This document shows, piece after piece, positions 25,931-34,494 of a stretch of DNA of 64,000 bases (the first letter of the stretch is position 1; every line of letters begins with the position of its first letter). The DNA is from a bacterium. Its GTDB lineage: Bacteria > Desulfobacterota > DSWW01. Below the pieces are notes generated by a model. That model was not told where the DNA came from. It made no database searches and was given only the letters and a program-made list of their open reading frames with translations. Location: contig JANQFG010000171.1 of NCBI GenBank assembly GCA_028277985.1, forward strand, positions 33,317-97,316, written 5' to 3'. The translations under genes and the position numbers were made by a program.

Positions 25931-28690
25931 ATGGGTGCAATGGACAACAAACCGACCTACGAGGAGCTGGAACGCAGGGTGCGGAGCCTGGAACAGGCCG
26001 CCGCCCGGCAGAAGGCGGAGGAGGCCCCTCAGAGCAGGGAAGGGGTCTATCGCCAGCTTGTGGAGGGTGCCGAGGTCTTCCTGTCCGCCTTTGATCCCTA
26101 TGGCGTGTGCCTCTATTGCAATCGCAAAGTGGCCCGGCAATTCGGTGGTGAGCCCTCCGATATTATCGGGAAGACCTTCCGCGACCTGCATCCCGAGCAG
26201 GGGGACGAGTACATCCGCCGTATCCGCGAGACCATAGATTCAGGCGAAGTCCGGGAGTATCACGATCAGGTGCAATTCCCCGAAGGGGAGCGTTGGTTCG
26301 TCACCAGCCTCCACCCTATCCGGGAGAGTGACGGCAGAATAGCTGCCGTGCAGATTGTCTCACAGGATTTCACGGCAAGCAGGATGGCCGAAGAGGCTCA
26401 CCGGGAAAGCGAAGGACGTTACAGGGCAGTTACCGAATCTTCCACCGACTTGATCAGTCTATTCGATCTTGAAGGCAACCTGATCTTCACGAACCCTGCC
26501 GGGGCTGAAATGTATGGGTACGAGCGTGAAGAAATGACGGGAATGCACTTCAGCTCCTTCCTAACCAAGGAGCGGTTACATAAAGCCGAAGAACTTTTTC
26601 AGAGGGCTCTAGCAGGTGAGAGAGTACAAGGCGAACTTCTCGTAAAACACAAGAAGGGCCATGAATTCCCAATCTCTCTTGGCCTTGTACAAACAAAGAG
26701 AGGTGACGAGGTTGTTGGTTTTACCGCAGTTTCTCAGGACATCACCGAGCGCAGGAAAATGGAAGAAAGACTACTGGAAAGCGAGAATCGCCTGCGATTG
26801 TTCATCAGCAATTTCCCCGGTGTAGCCTTTATCAGCGATCCCGGGAAATGCCTGTTGCTTGCAAACGATAGGCTCACGGATTTCTATGGCCTCGAGGGCA
26901 CGGAGATCATTGGTCGAAACTTCAAGGAGTATGTACCTCCCGATTTCTATTCCAAGATTGTCGAACAGGACCGCCTTGTTGTGTCGGAGAACCGTACCTT
27001 GATTGTCGAAGAAACCGTGCCCCACACATCGGGCTCGTCAGAGTGGCTTACTTACAAGTTCCCTATAGTACAGGAACGGGGGCCCGTCCTGGTTGGAGGC
27101 TTTGGTATAGACATCACCCAAAGGAAGCAAGCCGAGGAGGCGTTACAGAAGAGCGAGAGAAACCTGATCCAAGCACAACAAGTCGGGAAAATCGGAAGCT
27201 GGGAATGGAACATACAAACGGGGGAGGTGCACTGGTCCGTCGAAATGTACTCCCTCCATGGACAAGACCCGAGTAACTTCACTCCCACGATTTCTTCTAT
27301 TCTTGCACTCACTCATCCTGATGACCAGGACCTGGTACAAGCGATGAGAAATCAAATAGCGTCCGAGGCTGTATCGATCGACTTCGATTATCGCGTAATC
27401 AGACCGGACGGTGAGATTCGCACGTTTGAAGCAGTTGGCCATGTGACGGAGTTCGATGAAGTGGATAATCCCCGTCTAATGGTGGGTGTTGCTCGGGATA
27501 TCACCGAAAGCAAACGGTTGGAGGAAGAGAGGAAGAGGCTTGAAAGCAGGCTTCTTCAAGCCCAGAAGATGGAAGCAATCGGCACCTTGGCCGGTGGAAT
27601 CGCTCATGACTTCAACAATATCCTTGCCATCATAACAGGCTTTGCTGAAATGGCAGTTCTCGAAGCTCCTGAAGGTTCGGAATTACGGGCTCATCTGGAT
27701 GAAGTGCTTATAGCCGGCCTGCGTGGAAAAGAAGTAACAAAACAGATTCTCGCCTTTAGTCGGCAAAGCACTCCGGAAATGAAACCGGTCGACATCGTTC
27801 CTGTCATGCAGCAATCCAAGACGTTCTTAAGATCTCTGCTGCCCACCACGATCGAGATTCGGCAGGACATCCAGGTAGACCCGGCCGTAATTCTCGGCGA
27901 TTCGACTCAAATCCATCAGGTCCTGCTCAACCTTGGAACAAACGCATCGTATGCTATGCGAGAAAGGGGCGGCACGTTGGACATCTCTCTGACGGAGGTT
28001 GATCTCACCTACAGGGAGACTATTTTGAAGCCGGATCTGATGACAGGTCCCCATCTTAAGATAGAGGTGAGAGATAGTGGGGTCGGGATAAGACAGGAAA
28101 TCCGGGATCGAATATTCGAACCGTTCTTTACATCCAAGGAAACCGGCCAGGGTACAGGCATGGGGTTGTCGGTCGTGCATGGCATTGTAAAAAGCCACAG
28201 AGGCGATATTTCGGTTGAAACCGAGCTGGGAAAAGGGACCGCGTTTCACATCCTTTTGCCATGCTTGAAGAGCGTACCAGAAAAGATGGAGGCCGTTTCT
28301 CCTAAGAAGGCCCCAACTGGACAAGGGCGCATTCTTTTCGTGGATGATGAAAGAAGAATCGTCGACTTTGGCATGAAAATGCTGGAAAGACTTGGATATG
28401 ATGTGGTTCCCAAAACCTCCAGCGTCGAGGCCCTGGAAGCATTTCGGGCAAACCCGATGGATTTCGATGCTGTCATCACGGACATGACTATGCCGAAGAT
28501 GACGGGGAGGGGACTCTCCCGGGAAATTCTGAAGATCCGACCGGATATCCCGATAGTCGTCTGTACAGGGTTCAGCGAGAAAGTCAGTCCGGAGACTGCC
28601 AGAGAGGCCGGTTTTCGGGAAATGCTTATGAAACCTTTTTCGCTCGACAACCTGGCAAAAACCCTTCGAAATGTCCTAGGCCCGGAATAA
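25931..28690 (+). CDS. PAS-rich hybrid histidine kinase with C-terminal receiver
   Basis: 919 residues (or 916 from the ATG at 25940, start MDNKPTYEELERRV, which is typical). No membrane segment. After an N-terminal coiled coil come four PAS/PAC units (about 38-155, 160-280, 285-405, 410-535). The HisKA motif is LAGGIAHDFNNILAI. The ATPase domain has LLNLGTNASYAM, VRDSGVGI and GTGMGLSVVHGIV. A receiver follows with VDDERR, the acceptor in DAVITDMTMPKMTG and LMKPFSLDN. It is cargo of the island. A truncated receiver fragment directly after it suggests a partner regulator was lost. Confidence 0.92.
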   Translation: MGAMDNKPTYEELERRVRSLEQAAARQKAEEAPQSREGVYRQLVEGAEVFLSAFDPYGVCLYCNRKVARQFGGEPSDIIGKTFRDLHPEQGDEYIRRIRETIDSGEVREYHDQVQFPEGERWFVTSLHPIRESDGRIAAVQIVSQDFTASRMAEEAHRESEGRYRAVTESSTDLISLFDLEGNLIFTNPAGAEMYGYEREEMTGMHFSSFLTKERLHKAEELFQRALAGERVQGELLVKHKKGHEFPISLGLVQTKRGDEVVGFTAVSQDITERRKMEERLLESENRLRLFISNFPGVAFISDPGKCLLLANDRLTDFYGLEGTEIIGRNFKEYVPPDFYSKIVEQDRLVVSENRTLIVEETVPHTSGSSEWLTYKFPIVQERGPVLVGGFGIDITQRKQAEEALQKSERNLIQAQQVGKIGSWEWNIQTGEVHWSVEMYSLHGQDPSNFTPTISSILALTHPDDQDLVQAMRNQIASEAVSIDFDYRVIRPDGEIRTFEAVGHVTEFDEVDNPRLMVGVARDITESKRLEEERKRLESRLLQAQKMEAIGTLAGGIAHDFNNILAIITGFAEMAVLEAPEGSELRAHLDEVLIAGLRGKEVTKQILAFSRQSTPEMKPVDIVPVMQQSKTFLRSLLPTTIEIRQDIQVDPAVILGDSTQIHQVLLNLGTNASYAMRERGGTLDISLTEVDLTYRETILKPDLMTGPHLKIEVRDSGVGIRQEIRDRIFEPFFTSKETGQGTGMGLSVVHGIVKSHRGDISVETELGKGTAFHILLPCLKSVPEKMEAVSPKKAPTGQGRILFVDDERRIVDFGMKMLERLGYDVVPKTSSVEALEAFRANPMDFDAVITDMTMPKMTGRGLSREILKIRPDIPIVVCTGFSEKVSPETAREAGFREMLMKPFSLDNLAKTLRNVLGPE

Positions 28691-28763
28691 GGCAGGGACG
28701 GGATATATCAAGGGCGTATTCTGATTGTGGACTACGATGAGCCGTTCAGGGAACCCCTCTGAC
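28686..28763 (+). pseudogene. truncated receiver-domain remnant
   Basis: A frame in line with the end of the kinase gene reads GRILIVDYDEPFREPL and then stops at 28763. This is the first strand and acidic pocket of a response regulator. The rest is missing, and the perfect att-like repeat begins 24 bp later. The regulator gene was probably cut by an integration or deletion at that site. Confidence 0.45.
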
Positions 28764-28786
28764 AGATTGAAAGATGAGCAAAGAAT

Positions 28787-28811
28787 TGGCGGAGGGAGTA
28801 GGATTCGAACC
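28787..28811 (-). repeat. att-like copy of the tRNA-Ser 3' end (internal 1)
   Basis: Perfect 25-bp match to the 3' end of tRNA-Ser(UGA), CCA included. The tandem motif CTGACACCCTGCTGACACC follows at 28860-28878. Together with the copy at 30277 it brackets a block carrying one gene. Confidence 0.85.
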
Positions 28812-28859
28812 TGCGGCCGAGCATAAAATCTGTAATGAAATCAGACCGTTTGTTTTCGG

Positions 28860-28878
28860 CTGACACCCTGCTGACACC
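28860..28878. repeat. tandem CTGACACC motif beside att copy
   Basis: Two CTGACACC units with an 11-bp period, about 50 bp from the att-like repeat at 28787, just as at 14889. Confidence 0.5.
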
Positions 28879-28925
28879 GCAATAAACAATGGGGCTCCAC
28901 AAGAAGAAAGCCTCATCCATTTGTC

Positions 28926-28952
28926 CATATTTAAACTTGAGATTTAAATATG
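28926..28952. promoter_or_regulatory. perfect 10-bp inverted repeat, candidate operator
   Basis: CATATTTAAA (28926-28935) and TTTAAATATG (28943-28952) are exact inverted repeats around a 7-bp centre. They end 19 bp before the ATG of the AAA_14 ATPase gene, a suitable position for a dimeric repressor site or a promoter-overlapping operator. The AT-richness also fits a -10 region. Confidence 0.4.
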
Positions 28953-28971
28953 GCAATGATATGTTTCTCTC

Positions 28972-30213
28972 ATGATCTACTCGCGTGTCCTGGAAACAAC
29001 GATCAAAAGGGCGATGAAGACCTTTCCGGCTGTGCTGGTCACCGGGCCGAGGCAGTCCGGGAAGACCACGCTGTTGAGTGAGCGGTTTTCTGGCACTCAT
29101 CGATTTGTGTCTCTGGAAAACCCTGATGTTCGAGCGAGGGTCATGGAAGACCCCGTGGGATTTCTCAAAGAGAACCCTCCACCTGTCATATTTGACGAGA
29201 TCCAGTACGTTCCTGATCTGCTGCACTATATCAAGTCAAGAATTGATGAGAACCGTGAACATGGGCAGTGGCTTCTTTCGGGCTCACAGAGTTTCCCGTT
29301 AATGCAGGGTGTCAGCCAATCCCTTTCGGGAAGAGTAGCTGTTCTAACATTGCTTCCTTTCTCGCTGGGAGAAAGCCAGCGGTTGACAGGCAAGCCTGAA
29401 GGAATCGATGAAACGTTGGAGAGGATCCTGGCGACAGGGAAGAGAGAAGGAAAACGGAAGGGAAGCAAGCGAACAGTCGAACTCTATGACTGGTTGCTTC
29501 GCGGGGCCTATCCGGAAGTCAGGGCAGACGCAGGCGTGGACAGACAGCTGTGGTGTGCCAGCTACATACAGACCTATTTGGAGAGAGATGTTCGACAGTT
29601 GGTAAACGTCGGCGATCTGAATGCGTTCAACCGTTTTCTGCGGCTGTGCGCCGCCCGGGTTGGTCAAACCCTGAACATGTCCGATCTCTCCAGAGATCTC
29701 GGTCTCAGTGTGCCGACGGTAAAGAAATGGCTCAGCGTGCTTGAGGCCAGTTACCAGATCTATCTGTTGCCCCCTCATTTCAACAATTTTGGAAAACGCA
29801 TCGTCAGGAGTCCCAAACTTTACTTCATGGATACCGGTGTCGCGACATACCTACTCGGGCTGCATGCAAAGGATCCTCTTATGGAGGGCCCTATGCTTGG
29901 GCCTCTGTTCGAAAATGCCGTTGTCTCGGAATGGGCTAAGCTCTTTTACCACAGGGGCGAAAGGCCGGAGTTGTACTATTGGCGTTCGAAGGCCGGGCTG
30001 GAGGTCGATTTGATCGTAGATCGGAATGGGAAACTTCTTCCCATTGAGAGCAAGGCAACAGCGACATTGGTCCCTGCCCATGTAAGGTCCCTCAAGACAT
30101 GGCGAGAGTTGGCCGGAAGCGCGGCGGAGAGGGGGATCATCGTGGCAGATACGGAAAAGAGAACACAATTTGGAGATTGCATCTGCCTGCCCTGGTCCGA
30201 GGGGCTGGACTAG
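28972..30213 (+). CDS. AAA_14/DUF4143 ATPase
   Basis: 413 residues. Walker A is GPRQSGKTT (25-33) and Walker B is VIFDEIQ (about 72-78). SGSQSFPLMQG and SLSGRVAVLTLLPFSLGE are the sensor and following phrases typical of AAA_14. A winged-helix-like part (LSRDLGLSVPTVKKWLSVLE) and a C-terminal DUF4143 nuclease-like fold follow (FENAVVSEWAK, YYWRSKAGLEVDLIVDRNGK, PIESKATAT). The D-E-K pattern LEVDL...IESK resembles a PD-(D/E)XK site. The biological role of this common family is unsettled; toxin-antitoxin-like and DNA-linked roles have been suggested. It is the only gene between two perfect att-like repeats. Confidence 0.9.
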   Translation: MIYSRVLETTIKRAMKTFPAVLVTGPRQSGKTTLLSERFSGTHRFVSLENPDVRARVMEDPVGFLKENPPPVIFDEIQYVPDLLHYIKSRIDENREHGQWLLSGSQSFPLMQGVSQSLSGRVAVLTLLPFSLGESQRLTGKPEGIDETLERILATGKREGKRKGSKRTVELYDWLLRGAYPEVRADAGVDRQLWCASYIQTYLERDVRQLVNVGDLNAFNRFLRLCAARVGQTLNMSDLSRDLGLSVPTVKKWLSVLEASYQIYLLPPHFNNFGKRIVRSPKLYFMDTGVATYLLGLHAKDPLMEGPMLGPLFENAVVSEWAKLFYHRGERPELYYWRSKAGLEVDLIVDRNGKLLPIESKATATLVPAHVRSLKTWRELAGSAAERGIIVADTEKRTQFGDCICLPWSEGLD

Positions 30214-30276
30214 ACTCTCGACAGTGATCGGGAGGTAGTTTCGGGTAGACCCAAAAGAGATCTGGGTCAAGCAAAG

Positions 30277-30301
30277 TGGCGGAGGGAGTAGGATTCGAAC
30301 C
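30277..30301 (-). repeat. att-like copy of the tRNA-Ser 3' end (internal 2)
   Basis: Perfect 25-bp match to the tRNA-Ser 3' end. The tandem motif expected further along is only weakly preserved, at about 30358-30380 (GGTGGTAAGCCCGTGGCAAG). It closes the one-gene ATPase block and opens the block that ends at the tRNA gene. Confidence 0.85.
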
Positions 30302-30567
30302 CGCCCTCCATTTTGTAACTATTTGTTTTTGAAGCAATATTTGAGACGAAAACCAAGGGTGGTAAGCCCGTGGCAAGCCCTAGGGCACCTGACCCACCAT
30401 AGCGCCCTCTCCTGAGTTCCCTTATTCCACGAATCGTGATAGACGTAATAACGAGGAGATGGACGTTTCTCGATCCGGCACAGCGCGTTCTGAGGCATGA
30501 ACACCCCGCACTCTTCGGTAACGCGCAGTTCTCGATCCAGGAATCCCAAAAGACGAACGCTAGGTCC
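30302..30567. other. intergenic region after att copy
   Basis: About 265 bp. A longer frame from 30436 is open through this region into the next gene, but it does not look like conserved protein. No promoter was resolved. Confidence 0.3.
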
Positions 30568-30903
30568 ATGAATATGGAATACGAAGAGCACATGCGGACC
30601 CTTGCAAGGGACTCCAGGCAGAAGGAATGGAGCAAGCGGAAGTGGACTCCTTCGCCTGCGTTGGTCGGGAAAGGGCCACAAGGCATGGCTACCAAGTACA
30701 AGGGTCAGCAGTATGATCCAGAGCAGTACGAGTTGGTGCATGACGGGTGGGACCACGATCACTGCCTTTTCTGTTGGCAGTCCATCTGTGATTGCGGAGG
30801 GGAGAATTGCACATCCATCGGCTTCACTGACGGTGATGATTGGATCTGTGAGTCCTGCCACCAAAGGGTAATAGTTGAAAAGAAGGACCCAAAGACGAAC
30901 TGA
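30568..30903 (+). CDS. uncharacterised protein with a WDHDHC...C zinc-binding pattern
   Basis: 111 residues from the ATG at 30568 (MNMEYEEHM); an ATG at 30436 would add 44 residues of doubtful sequence. The C-terminal half reads HDGWDHDHCLFCWQSICDCG, then GFTDGDDWICESCHQRVI. The CxxC pairs and His residues fit a small zinc-binding fold. Similar W-x-H-D-H-C proteins often appear near bacterial polymorphic toxin/immunity loci, but the role is not known. A second small gene follows 76 bp later. Confidence 0.5.
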   Translation: MNMEYEEHMRTLARDSRQKEWSKRKWTPSPALVGKGPQGMATKYKGQQYDPEQYELVHDGWDHDHCLFCWQSICDCGGENCTSIGFTDGDDWICESCHQRVIVEKKDPKTN

Positions 30904-30979
30904 GCGGCGTTTGAGAATCCGCGCCTCGGGCGCGCCTTGCCACGACCGCGACTTCAAACGCTGGGCTGCCGAGAACCAC

Positions 30980-31369
30980 ATGAAGCCAATCATCAAATAC
31001 ATCGAGCACAAACCAGCCGAGCATACAGACCGAGGAATGGCCTGGATCGCTCGGGTATGGCCATCGGCAAGCGGCAAGACGTTCTACTTCAATGATATGG
31101 CTCTAGAGAGATGTTCTGGGTATGACTCAAATCACTACGACCTGACAACAAGGGAAAGATATTGGATCTCCGGCGTGAAGAAGCGAGGGTCAAACCGCCA
31201 TTGGGCCGGTGGTGGGCCAATCCATATCGAGGAATCGGTCGTAGATTGGTATCATGACTATGCTGAACACGTGGACTTCCATGAATTGATCGTGATTCCC
31301 GATCTCCCGAAGCCAGACATTTCAAAGTTCAATGCCATTGAAAACGAAAAGGTGGCCCAACAGGACTGA
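30980..31369 (+). CDS. uncharacterised conserved protein (NHYD/YWxSGVKKRG family)
   Basis: 129 residues from the ATG at 30980. The middle reads ARVWPSASGKTFYFNDMALE, then NHYDLTTRERYWISGVKKRG and PIHIEESVVDWY. I recognise the phrases as a widespread family of small bacterial hypothetical proteins, with no known function. The frame is open further upstream to 30875, but that part overlaps the previous gene and looks unrelated. Confidence 0.65.
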   Translation: MKPIIKYIEHKPAEHTDRGMAWIARVWPSASGKTFYFNDMALERCSGYDSNHYDLTTRERYWISGVKKRGSNRHWAGGGPIHIEESVVDWYHDYAEHVDFHELIVIPDLPKPDISKFNAIENEKVAQQD

Positions 31370-31474
31370 TTAACCAGGCCCGGAAGGCCGCACGGCTTAC
31401 GAACGTCGGCCACAATCCGATGCCAGGAATCATCTGATCATTCAGCGTATGTCACATCTGTACGCGATTAGGAT

Positions 31475-32302
31475 ATGTTTATGCACAAGACGACCCATGT
31501 TGGCCATGGCAACAAAAAGATAGCCTATCACATTGAGTGGGCATTCAGAAAAGAAGCTCTCCGCTGGATCGACGATCGACCGATTGGACCGAATTTTCAC
31601 CCGATTGCGGGTGAGCTTCGGCAGTGGCTGTTACGTGAAGGTCCCTTCTCGATCTTTGCTGAGGAACACAAAGGTGACACCCTCTCATACACGAATCCGT
31701 ATACCTACGATGCTTCAGCATTAGTCTCTATTCTCGCGGATGTCACCAACGATTCATACTCAATCGCGACCAATGCTGACTTGGTGGATCCCACTGATGC
31801 TGAAATCGCACGCGTTCGTAACTACAATGAGCAAGTCCTTTACATTGCTCGAGTTTGTGAAGCGCTCACCAAGCAGCTATTGTTTTGTACGCAGATACCA
31901 AGGCGAAACTACGACAAGGCGAGTCTCGGAACCTTGCTGTCCACGGAATGCAGAGGATGCCGTAGCGCAGGCCAAAGAAGGCACAAATTGTCCCTTCTTG
32001 GATCATTGGCCCATCGATACGGTCTTTGTGGGAAGTTCGAACAGTGCCTTGGTGAGCACATGAAGATCGTTGCCCGCCGCCGTAACCTCAACGCGGCGCA
32101 CTCTAACACGCCTACGCTCAACATCCGCTCTGCCGTAGAATCTCGCGACCAACTCAAGACCGATACACTCGAGCTTGGAAATGAATTCATTCACATGCTT
32201 GAGCACTTAAACGAAATTGAGACGCATATGTTTCGCGAACTCGAAAGAGCCGTTCAATCGCATTTTCTTGACAGCCTTGCCAAAACGAGGGTGAGGGCTT
32301 GA
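31475..32302 (+). CDS. uncharacterised protein
   Basis: 275 residues (an ATG at 31481 is better spaced from AGGA). The sequence is largely helical: YNEQVLYIARVCEALTKQLL, a Cys pair in STECRGCRSAG, RYGLCGKFEQCLGEHMKIVA and a C-terminal helix with LELGNEFIHMLEHLNEIETH. No signal peptide, membrane segment or catalytic motif was recognised. It lies in the cassette between the att copy at 30277 and the tRNA gene. Function unknown. Confidence 0.6.
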   Translation: MFMHKTTHVGHGNKKIAYHIEWAFRKEALRWIDDRPIGPNFHPIAGELRQWLLREGPFSIFAEEHKGDTLSYTNPYTYDASALVSILADVTNDSYSIATNADLVDPTDAEIARVRNYNEQVLYIARVCEALTKQLLFCTQIPRRNYDKASLGTLLSTECRGCRSAGQRRHKLSLLGSLAHRYGLCGKFEQCLGEHMKIVARRRNLNAAHSNTPTLNIRSAVESRDQLKTDTLELGNEFIHMLEHLNEIETHMFRELERAVQSHFLDSLAKTRVRA

Positions 32303-32416
32303 TTGTTCACGTACTAGCCAGTTCGCAATATGTGCCGACATCTCGTTCAACGCCGATCCGAAAAGGCTACCACCTTTCCCGCCCGGTTGCCCGTGGTGTT
32401 CGGCATTGGAGGATTA

Positions 32417-32575
32417 ATGGCGTCTAATCGAAAGAAAATGCCAAAGGGAATCGAAGACGCAGTTTTGAAAGAATACAACCATCTATGTTCGATTTGTGGC
32501 GCACCTCGCCCGCAGATTCATCATATTGATGAAAACCCATCAAACAATGATCCCCTTGTACCGACCAACAAGTAG
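32417..32575 (+). pseudogene. HNH endonuclease, 3'-truncated
   Basis: A strong GGAGG site precedes the ATG at 32417. The 52 codons give MASNRKKMPKGIEDAVLKEY, then the beginning of an HNH motif (HLCSICGAPRPQIHHIDENP and SNNDPL). The frame stops after PTNK, before the second part of the fold (the final H and the second CxxC) that a functional nuclease needs. IS-end-like sequence starts at the break. The remnant is unlikely to be active. Confidence 0.6.
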
Positions 32576-32716
32576 TGTCCCCCCTGATGACCTAGAATAG
32601 GTTGACACGTCCCTCATGAGATGACTTTACGAGGTCAAGGAAAAAGGAGGGACGAGATGGCATTCTGGAAAAAGCCAAAGAAGCAGAGAGATCGACCGGC
32701 GGTTGAATTGTAGGAT
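32573..32716 (+). mobile_element. probable insertion sequence end remnant
   Basis: Sequence immediately after the HNH fragment (TGTCCCCCCTGATGACCTAG then AATAGGTTGACAC) looks like the terminal repeat of an IS3-like element. A GGAGG-preceded ATG at 32657 opens a 19-codon frame (MAFWKKPKKQRDRPAVEL) and then stops, resembling the start of a transposase orfA. The rest of the element is missing. The family assignment is by appearance only. Confidence 0.4.
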
Positions 32717-32731
32717 GCCCTGGCCATACAC

Positions 32732-32764
32732 GAAAAGGGGCGGCACCCAGGTCGGACACCGCCC
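32732..32764 (-). terminator. intrinsic terminator for the beta-helix protein gene
   Basis: On the minus strand GGGGCGG and CCGCCCC form a 7-bp GC stem around a 15-base loop and are followed by TTTTCG. It lies about 30 bp after the stop of the gene ending at 32794. Confidence 0.6.
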
Positions 32765-32793
32765 CATGGTTCTGCCAATGGCGGGAAAAACGA

Positions 32794-34494
32794 CTACTTC
32801 TTCCTGCGCGAGACTCTTGCAGCAATAATCGCTCCCAATGGAAGCAGGATGTAAAGCAAGTGTTTGGCAAGGTCGGAGCCCCCATAGAATGGACTTGCCC
32901 CAACAGTTGACGAAGCAGCCGAGCAAGACGTCGTTGTGCAACCTGAATCATCGCCATCGGTGCTGCCATCGCAATCGTTGTCTATACCGTCGCCACAAGT
33001 GGGATCACCCTCCGGCCCCTCTGTGGTCCCCTCCGGAATGGGCTCAGCGCAGTCGCAGTTATTATTTGGGTTGGTGGGGAAGATGTTCGGGTTCCCGTCG
33101 TTGCAGTCGAGTTCAGGATGCGTACATTCAGGATCTGCAGGGTCGCCATACCCGTCACCATCGCTATCGACGCATGAGCTTGCACCCGACCAACCGCATG
33201 CCGAGGGACCGCCATGTGCCCCCATATCATTTCTGGTTGTCCCAAGCGAAGGAGGGAGACAGGCGTCATTGTACTGGGTTGACGGATCGCCAGCGTCAAT
33301 ACAAGGAGAACCAGCGATTATTATGAGATCGTCACATGTTGTCCCTAAGAACGCAGGGTGATTGTTTATGTTTCCCGTTCCTTCATATTCGTTCTGAACG
33401 TCGGAGTAGGAGACAGAAATGGTGCCTCCCGAAACGCGGATCTGCTCACCATCATCATTGTTGAAGAACAGAATAGAATTGATCACGGTACTGTCGCCAC
33501 TGGCATGCCATAGCCCTTGAGTACTGTTGTTCACTATTGTGGTGTTTTCAATGAGTGGCGTCCCAGCGTTAACATAAACACCGGCACCACGTGGGTATGC
33601 GTCAAAGGCTACGCCACAGTAACTACCATTGCATATGGCTGTCGTTGTATTACAGGAGATGATCGTGTTCGTTAGGTCTGAATTGCCGTCTTGAAGATAG
33701 ATTCCTGCTCCAAGTGAAAAGGAGTTGCCGTTGAGTGGGTTTGGCCCGGCAGAGCGTGCCCAGGTAAGATTGTTTTTGACTTCTGAGTTTAGGATCTGCA
33801 ATCTGCCATTTACATAGACCCCACCGCCTCTAGCATACGTATTGCAGGAAGCAGATGTGCACTGAGCGTTTACCTCATTGTTCTCAATCAGGCAATTGGA
33901 CAACTCGGCGTCTCCAAGAACATATAGGCCACCACCTGCGTAATTCCCTGTCGAAGACAAAGGATTAGATATGTTTCCCGAAATTGTGCATCGGTCTAAC
34001 GTCAAAGTCAGTCCTGCGGCCAAGGAAGCTGATATGCCCCCTCCATTGCCGCTACTTGTATTGTTCCTTATGACGCAATCTTCGAATGTAGGTGTACTAT
34101 CGATGATAGTAACGCCACTATCATCGGAGTATTCTATAATGCAATGGCGAAAAACTGTTCCCGGAATGGTGTTTTGGAACTTAATTCCTTTCCAGCGTTG
34201 ATTGTCCGGCTCGTCAGGATATAGGGACGAAAATCGGATGGGCATTCCTTCTGATCCGATTGCGGTAATAGTTGTGAGGACATTGATTTGGTAGTGACCA
34301 TCCACAAGCACCTCAACCCCCTCTTCAATAGTCAAGAGGCTGACTTGCAGGTCTCCTGTCACACAGTAGGGTGACCCTGAGAGCGTCCACGTTTCATCTA
34401 CAATCGTCCCGGACTTATATGTCACGCACTGTGCGAGAGCATCTTGCGTTGAAAAGAAAGCGACAAGGCATAGGATATAGCCGATCTTCCGCAT
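32794..34494 (-). CDS. secreted right-handed beta-helix protein with MopE-like Asp-rich repeat and C-terminal anchor
   Basis: 566 residues from the ATG at 34494, placed after GGAGG. A signal peptide (IGYILCLVAFFSTQDALA) leads to a long beta-helix region (about 60-400) with recurrent CTISGN, CLIENN, NTTIVNNST and GGGVYVNG turns, like choice-of-anchor/Pmp-type surface proteins. Then comes PCIDAGDPSTQYND, and an Asp-rich calcium-binding segment (DSDGDGYGDPADPEC and CNDGNPNIFP, CGDGIDNDCDGSTDGDDSGC) of the MopE type. The end (DLAKHLLYILLPLGAIIAAR followed by VSRRKK) is a membrane helix plus basic tail, the layout of a surface-sorting signal. It is probably exported and cell-surface bound. Confidence 0.8.
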   Translation of the reverse strand: MRKIGYILCLVAFFSTQDALAQCVTYKSGTIVDETWTLSGSPYCVTGDLQVSLLTIEEGVEVLVDGHYQINVLTTITAIGSEGMPIRFSSLYPDEPDNQRWKGIKFQNTIPGTVFRHCIIEYSDDSGVTIIDSTPTFEDCVIRNNTSSGNGGGISASLAAGLTLTLDRCTISGNISNPLSSTGNYAGGGLYVLGDAELSNCLIENNEVNAQCTSASCNTYARGGGVYVNGRLQILNSEVKNNLTWARSAGPNPLNGNSFSLGAGIYLQDGNSDLTNTIISCNTTTAICNGSYCGVAFDAYPRGAGVYVNAGTPLIENTTIVNNSTQGLWHASGDSTVINSILFFNNDDGEQIRVSGGTISVSYSDVQNEYEGTGNINNHPAFLGTTCDDLIIIAGSPCIDAGDPSTQYNDACLPPSLGTTRNDMGAHGGPSACGWSGASSCVDSDGDGYGDPADPECTHPELDCNDGNPNIFPTNPNNNCDCAEPIPEGTTEGPEGDPTCGDGIDNDCDGSTDGDDSGCTTTSCSAASSTVGASPFYGGSDLAKHLLYILLPLGAIIAARVSRRKK

